Shown here: positions 6,733 through 9,049 of the stretch, in pieces
How the letters are laid out: each line of letters begins with the position of its first letter
Numbering within the stretch: position 1 is the first letter of the stretch
Source: Acidobacteria bacterium AH-259-G07
GTDB lineage: Bacteria; Acidobacteriota; UBA6911; RPQK01; JADFOI01
Reading direction: 5' to 3'
Assembly (NCBI GenBank): GCA_027717925.1
Contig: JALLON010000101.1
Span: forward strand, 1 to 9,049
DNA: 9,049 nt
Program-made: the position numbers and the translations under genes
The notes under the pieces: generated by a model
What the model was told of the DNA's origin: nothing
What the model saw: the letters and a program-made list of their open reading frames with translations, nothing else
The model's database searches: none

Positions 6733-6846
6733 CTTCGATTTCCCCCTCGCTGTTGTCCAAGAGCGTGAACCATCTCGAACAGAATACCAGGCCAGCCCAG
6801 GAGACAAAATATTGATTTTCCAAAATGTGCCCCCTATAACACCTGT
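6733..6846. promoter_or_regulatory. Divergent msrB / SDR intergenic region
   Basis: These 114 bp separate the start codons of two divergently transcribed genes and should carry both promoters. The plus-strand promoter is clear and listed separately. On the minus strand, toward msrB, the best candidate is a TATTCT at 6785-6780 with a poor -35 (TTTTGT, 17 nt upstream), which I do not consider convincing. No operator-like dyad stands out. Confidence 0.5.
6812..6840 (+). promoter_or_regulatory. Sigma70-like promoter giving a leaderless SDR transcript
   Basis: TTGATT (6812-6817), a 17-nt spacer and TATAAC (6835-6840) form a near-consensus promoter. The expected +1, seven bases after the last -10 base, falls at 6847, the A of the SDR start codon. 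No Shine-Dalgarno sequence is present before that ATG, which agrees with leaderless initiation. Confidence 0.65.
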
Positions 6847-7614
6847 ATGCAGATTGAAGGGAAGAGTGCAATTGTGACAGGTGGAGCCTCGGGGTTGGGA
6901 GCCGCCACAGTGCGGCGGCTCCACTCGCTGGGTGCAAAAGTCCTCATCGCCGATCTCAACCAGGAGGCCGGTAATGCCTTGGAGCTTGAACTGGATCAGG
7001 GAATACTCTTTGTCGAAACGGATGTCATCAAGGACACATCGATGGAACAAGCTGTGCGTAAAGCAGCAGAACAGCACGGTGGACTTCATGTCCTGGTGAA
7101 CTGCGCAGGGATCGGCCTGGCTGAAAAGGTCCTGGGAAAAGAGGGACCTCACGATTTGGGCCGTTTTACGAAGGTAATCCAAGTCAATCTCATCGGTACT
7201 TTCAATGCCCTCAGGCTGGCCGCTTCAGCCATGGCTGAAAACCAGCCGAACCAGGAAGGTGAACGAGGGGTAATCATCAACACCGCTTCAGTTGCAGCCT
7301 TTGAGGGACAGGTCGGCCAAGTGGCCTACTCCGCCTCAAAAGGAGGAATAGTAGCCATGACCCTGCCAGCGGCACGAGAGTTCGCTCGTCAGGGTATCCG
7401 GGTGGTGAGCATCGCCCCAGGCATCTTCGATACTCCTTTATTAGCTGGACTGCCGGAGCGGGCACGGGTCTCGCTTGGTGAACAGGTTCCTTTCCCCCCT
7501 CGTCTGGGACGTCCTGAGGAGTATGCGGGGCTCGTCCAACACATTATCGAAAACGTCGTGCTCAACGGAGCCATAATCCGTCTGGACGGGGCACTGCGCA
7601 TGGGCCCGAGATAG
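6847..7614 (+). CDS. HSD10-like short-chain dehydrogenase/reductase (3-hydroxyacyl-CoA / 2-methyl-3-hydroxybutyryl-CoA dehydrogenase type)
   Basis: This 255-residue NAD-dependent classical SDR is expected in the cytoplasm. Its closest remembered relatives are HSD17B10-type enzymes that oxidise 3-hydroxyacyl-CoA and 2-methyl-3-hydroxybutyryl-CoA in fatty-acid and isoleucine breakdown. The cofactor motif is TGGASGLG (11-18), and D36 at the end of the second strand favours NAD over NADP. NCAG lies at 85-88. The catalytic tetrad is N114, S148, Y161 and K165. The match to the HSD10 subgroup is specific: GVIINTASVAAFEGQVGQ (141-158), the APGIFDTPLL segment (190-199), VPFPPRLG (214-221) and a C-terminal LNGAIIRLDGALRM. 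The ATG at 6847 matches the family start (MKIEGK-like). It appears to stand alone, divergent from msrB and followed by a stem-loop. Confidence 0.92.
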   Translation: MQIEGKSAIVTGGASGLGAATVRRLHSLGAKVLIADLNQEAGNALELELDQGILFVETDVIKDTSMEQAVRKAAEQHGGLHVLVNCAGIGLAEKVLGKEGPHDLGRFTKVIQVNLIGTFNALRLAASAMAENQPNQEGERGVIINTASVAAFEGQVGQVAYSASKGGIVAMTLPAAREFARQGIRVVSIAPGIFDTPLLAGLPERARVSLGEQVPFPPRLGRPEEYAGLVQHIIENVVLNGAIIRLDGALRMGPR

Positions 7615-7621
7615 CCTTTAT

Positions 7622-7650
7622 AGGGTTGGAAGGTTGAAGGTTCCAACCCT
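7622..7650 (+). terminator. Stem-loop after the SDR gene (probable terminator or 3' stabiliser)
   Basis: A perfect 10-bp inverted repeat, AGGGTTGGAA and TTCCAACCCT, encloses a 9-nt loop (GGTTGAAGG) 7 bp after the SDR stop. No T-run follows, so it may act with Rho or protect the 3' end rather than terminate intrinsically. The remaining gap up to 7713 shows no strong ribosome binding site. Confidence 0.5.
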
Positions 7651-7713
7651 CCCTGACTCGTGGTCTGTGGTGTTAGCTCGCCCAGCTGGCCGCTCCATGT
7701 AAATTGTGGCATC

Positions 7714-8328
7714 ATGAAGCAGAGGAAAATCTTGACGATTCTCGAGTTTAAAAGTTCTCTGATTCAGGATGAAGCGGGGGTTTCCAAGGGCGTGGAAACT
7801 GTGATGGCCTCTTGGAAGGACCAATCCCTAGTGGTTGTGGCAGGAATGGGAAAAACCGAAGAGCGCTTGTTGGAAGCGGGAGAGAAATCTGCTGATCAAG
7901 ATCTGGTCCTGGCCTCCACGCTGGCCGAAGGCGCCAGGACTTTTCACATGCAGGTGGCCCGACAACTCACTTCGAACCACGTCTGGACGGAAACGCAAAA
8001 CTTTCTTTCTGAACTTTACGAAGAATTCTCCGAGCTGTTGCAGGGCTTGTATCTAATCGGTGAGCTCGGCCCCCAAGGCAAGAGAATTCTCAGTTCATAC
8101 GCTGAACGAGCTAGCGTCCTTATCTTCGCCCAAGCTCTTAAAGAGAAGGGAGTTCAAGCACAACCGGTTTGTGGCCGACAAATTTACCTAGCCAATAGCA
8201 CTCACATTTCAAAGAGCTTTCACGAGAAGACCGTGGCTGACTTTCGGCAAGAAATTTCATTTTTGTCAAAAAGCGGAACAATCCCCGTAATCTCCTCTTC
8301 CTTGCGATCGATCGCTGCCGAAGGATGA
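7714..8328 (+). CDS. Truncated, catalytically degenerate aspartokinase-like protein
   Basis: This 204-residue protein resembles the N-terminal part of aspartate kinase (amino-acid kinase fold) by remembered family patterns. VVVAGMGKTEERLLEAG (40-56) matches the AK 'VVVSAMGKTT..LLEA' strand-loop. LLQGLYLIGELGP...RILSSYAERASVLIFAQAL..KGVQAQ (109-150) matches 'LL.GL..LGE.TPR..D.I.SYGER.S..I.A..L...G..A'. The AK signature KFGGTS is replaced by EFKSSL (11-16), so the catalytic lysine and glycines are gone. The 'DSRE...TDD' region is CGRQIYLANSTH. The protein stops just where the TTTLGRGGSD motif should begin, so the second half of the kinase domain and the ACT domains are missing. E131 of the SYxER motif remains. 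The frame is open throughout and ends in an ATGA overlap with the SLOG gene. It could be an expressed pseudokinase or a decaying remnant. ATG 7714 is used; it lacks an obvious Shine-Dalgarno. Confidence 0.7.
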   Translation: MKQRKILTILEFKSSLIQDEAGVSKGVETVMASWKDQSLVVVAGMGKTEERLLEAGEKSADQDLVLASTLAEGARTFHMQVARQLTSNHVWTETQNFLSELYEEFSELLQGLYLIGELGPQGKRILSSYAERASVLIFAQALKEKGVQAQPVCGRQIYLANSTHISKSFHEKTVADFRQEISFLSKSGTIPVISSSLRSIAAEG

Positions 8329-8777
8329 TCGAGAAAGTCGTATCGGGTGGGCAGGCGGGAGTGGACAGGGCAGCTCTGGATGTCGCTCTGGAGCTAAGTT
8401 TCCCTTGTGGTGGATGGTGTCCACACGGCCGGCTCGCCGAGGACGGACCTCTTGACTCGATCTATCCCCTGACGGAGACACCCTCATGCGATTACGCAGA
8501 GCGAACCGAATGGAACGTGCGAGACTCTGATGGAACACTGGTTTTGCACCAAGGTCATCTCTCAGGGGGGACCGCCTTCACTGTAGAGCTTGCCCACGAA
8601 TGGAACAAACCCTGTCTGCTCCTCGACCTAACCCAGAAGCCCGGCCCTGAAATGGTTCTTGAATGGGCCACGCAGCACAGAATCCGAATTCTCAACCTTG
8701 CCGGACCAAGAGAGAGCGGCAGCCCTGGCATATATCGCGAGGCCTCGCGATTCCTGCGTAAACTCCTTTCCCGCTAG
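8325..8777 (+). CDS. cpYpsA-type SLOG family protein ('putative molybdenum carrier')
   Basis: This 150-residue Rossmann-like protein belongs to the circularly permuted YpsA branch of the SLOG superfamily, often labelled putative molybdenum carrier. SLOG domains bind nucleotides or related ligands, but a biochemical role for this branch is not established to my knowledge. Conserved blocks are all present: VSGGQAGVDRAALD (6-19), GGWCPHGRLAEDGPL (29-43), YPLTETPSCDYAERTEWNVRD (47-67, split across two motifs), DGTLVL (69-74), LSGGTAFTVELA (79-90), KPCLLLDL (95-102) and a C-terminal LNLAGPRESGSPGIYREA (123-140). Length is normal for the family, so it looks intact and functional. The ATG overlaps the stop of the aspartokinase-like gene. 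The purine-rich GCCGAAGG just before it may serve as its ribosome site, and translation is probably coupled. Confidence 0.9.
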   Translation: MIEKVVSGGQAGVDRAALDVALELSFPCGGWCPHGRLAEDGPLDSIYPLTETPSCDYAERTEWNVRDSDGTLVLHQGHLSGGTAFTVELAHEWNKPCLLLDLTQKPGPEMVLEWATQHRIRILNLAGPRESGSPGIYREASRFLRKLLSR

Positions 8778-8861
8778 CCTGAATCCATTGAAAACTTTGC
8801 CTTCTCTCTTGCATCATAGATCATGGAAGCGTAAGGCGGAAACCCATTGAAGGGTGAACCC
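8778..8861 (+). other. Intergenic gap before the small protein
   Basis: This 84-bp gap contains two copies of CCATTGAA (in the AATCCATTGAAAA and AACCCATTGAAGG contexts). It also has a weak ACCC/GGGT pairing overlapping the ribosome site of the small ORF. No clear promoter or terminator is seen. Confidence 0.3.
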
Positions 8862-8990
8862 ATGGACGACAACGGCAAGAAAAACAGCCGTACCAAATCA
8901 GCTGAGCAAGAAAAGAAGGTTCCTGTGGGGTGGGAGTTAACCGAAGAAGACAAGGCTTTCCTCCGCTCCTGTAACATTCGTCCTGATTAG
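8862..8990 (+). CDS. Small charged conserved-looking protein (42 aa)
   Basis: This is a short open frame of 42 codons with AGGG positioned 7 nt before the ATG. The N-terminal half is very hydrophilic and Lys/Glu/Gln rich (residues 1-20), followed by VPVGWELTEEDKAFLRSCNIRPD. The pattern W-x-L-T-E-E-D-x-x-F-L-R-S-x-x-I resembles short tails I recall from acidobacterial hypothetical proteins, where a helix starts at LTEED. No transmembrane segment or signal is present. The single Cys (C38) is near the end. Function is unknown. It lies 84 bp after the SLOG gene; whether they share a transcript is not clear. Confidence 0.6.
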   Translation: MDDNGKKNSRTKSAEQEKKVPVGWELTEEDKAFLRSCNIRPD

Positions 8991-8994
8991 CCTC

Positions 8995-9012
8995 GCTTAT
9001 TCCAGCTTATTC
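8995..9012. repeat. Short direct repeat GCTTATTC x2
   Basis: GCTTATTC occurs at 8995-9002 and 9005-9012, 5 bp after the stop of the small ORF. The two copies are 10 bp apart, about one helical turn. This could be a protein-binding pair or chance. Confidence 0.3.
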
Positions 9013-9033
9013 ATAAATGTTTGGCCAATGCAC

Positions 9034-9049
9034 CGCTAAGGCGCTAAGG
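9034..9049. repeat. Tandem CGCTAAGG repeat running into the right edge
   Basis: Two perfect adjacent copies of CGCTAAGG occupy 9034-9041 and 9042-9049, where the window ends. The motif resembles the intergenic '(A/C)GC(A/T)AAGG' octamer tandem arrays seen in various bacterial genomes. The array may continue outside, so its true length is unknown. Confidence 0.45.

Noticed and set aside
6733..7182. N-terminal extension of the msrB frame (about 150 extra codons)
   Set aside because: The extension is antisense to the well-conserved SDR start and spans the divergent promoter; MsrB homology begins only at the ATG at 6732.
7660..7713. GTG start 18 codons upstream for the aspartokinase-like protein
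   Set aside because: Aspartokinases begin a few residues before the first strand, as with ATG 7714. The upstream GTG sits next to the hairpin with no ribosome site.
8300..8345. Possible frameshift joining the aspartokinase-like ORF and the SLOG ORF into one protein
   Set aside because: The SLOG N-terminus begins at its normal family start and the ATGA overlap is a common coupling junction. Nothing in the sequence (slippery run, partial domain) calls for a fusion.
1..9049. tRNA/rRNA genes, CRISPR array, insertion sequence, prophage or defence system
   Set aside because: No cloverleaf-like or rRNA segments, no regularly spaced repeats, and no transposase, integrase or nuclease motifs were found in any frame. 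All sizeable coding regions are metabolic or unknown as listed.

Overview
The window looks like chromosomal housekeeping and metabolic DNA from a mid-GC Gram-negative bacterium. An Acidobacteriota-like lineage is my best guess. This rests on the style of the genes: a membrane-anchored PQQ-type beta-propeller, a Tat-exported sugar-isomerase-like TIM barrel, an HSD10-like SDR, a cpYpsA/SLOG protein, and a tiny charged protein ending in an LTEEDKAFLRS-type tail. It is not proven by any marker gene. I see no rRNA, tRNA, CRISPR array, transposase or phage gene, and no gene-free stretch over about 115 bp.

Layout. A plus-strand beta-propeller protein gene (9-1553, possibly running off the left edge) converges tail-to-tail on a minus-strand block. 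Read in the direction of transcription, that block is msrB (6732-6325), an NTF2/SnoaL-like protein (6328-5867), a Tat-signal TIM-barrel protein (5818-4877), then frdA (4808-3054), frdB (3047-2292), frdC (2295-1912) and frdD (1909-1559). The four frd genes encode a complete quinol:fumarate reductase of the E. coli type. They include a flavoprotein with a His-FAD site, an iron-sulfur subunit with three clusters, and two small membrane anchors with conserved quinone-site residues. Gene spacing is tight, with ATGA overlaps at msrB/NTF2 and frdB/frdC. A separate sigma70-like promoter candidate sits directly before frdA.

From a 114-bp divergent region, a plus-strand HSD10-like short-chain dehydrogenase (6847-7614) starts exactly at the predicted transcription start of a good -35/-10 pair, so its mRNA should be leaderless. 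A 10-bp stem-loop follows it.

Next is the most unusual unit. A 204-codon aspartokinase-like protein (7714-8328) has lost the catalytic lysine/glycine motif and everything after the first two-fifths or so of a normal aspartokinase. It is joined by an ATGA overlap to a well-conserved cpYpsA-type SLOG protein (8325-8777). The window ends with a 42-codon small protein (8862-8990) and short direct repeats at the right edge.

Functionally the window combines anaerobic respiration or succinate/fumarate interconversion (frdABCD), protein oxidative-damage repair (msrB), acyl-CoA or branched-chain catabolism (SDR), and an unexplained pseudokinase/SLOG pair. All start-site choices below come from reading the sequence and from remembered family members. 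No searches were run.
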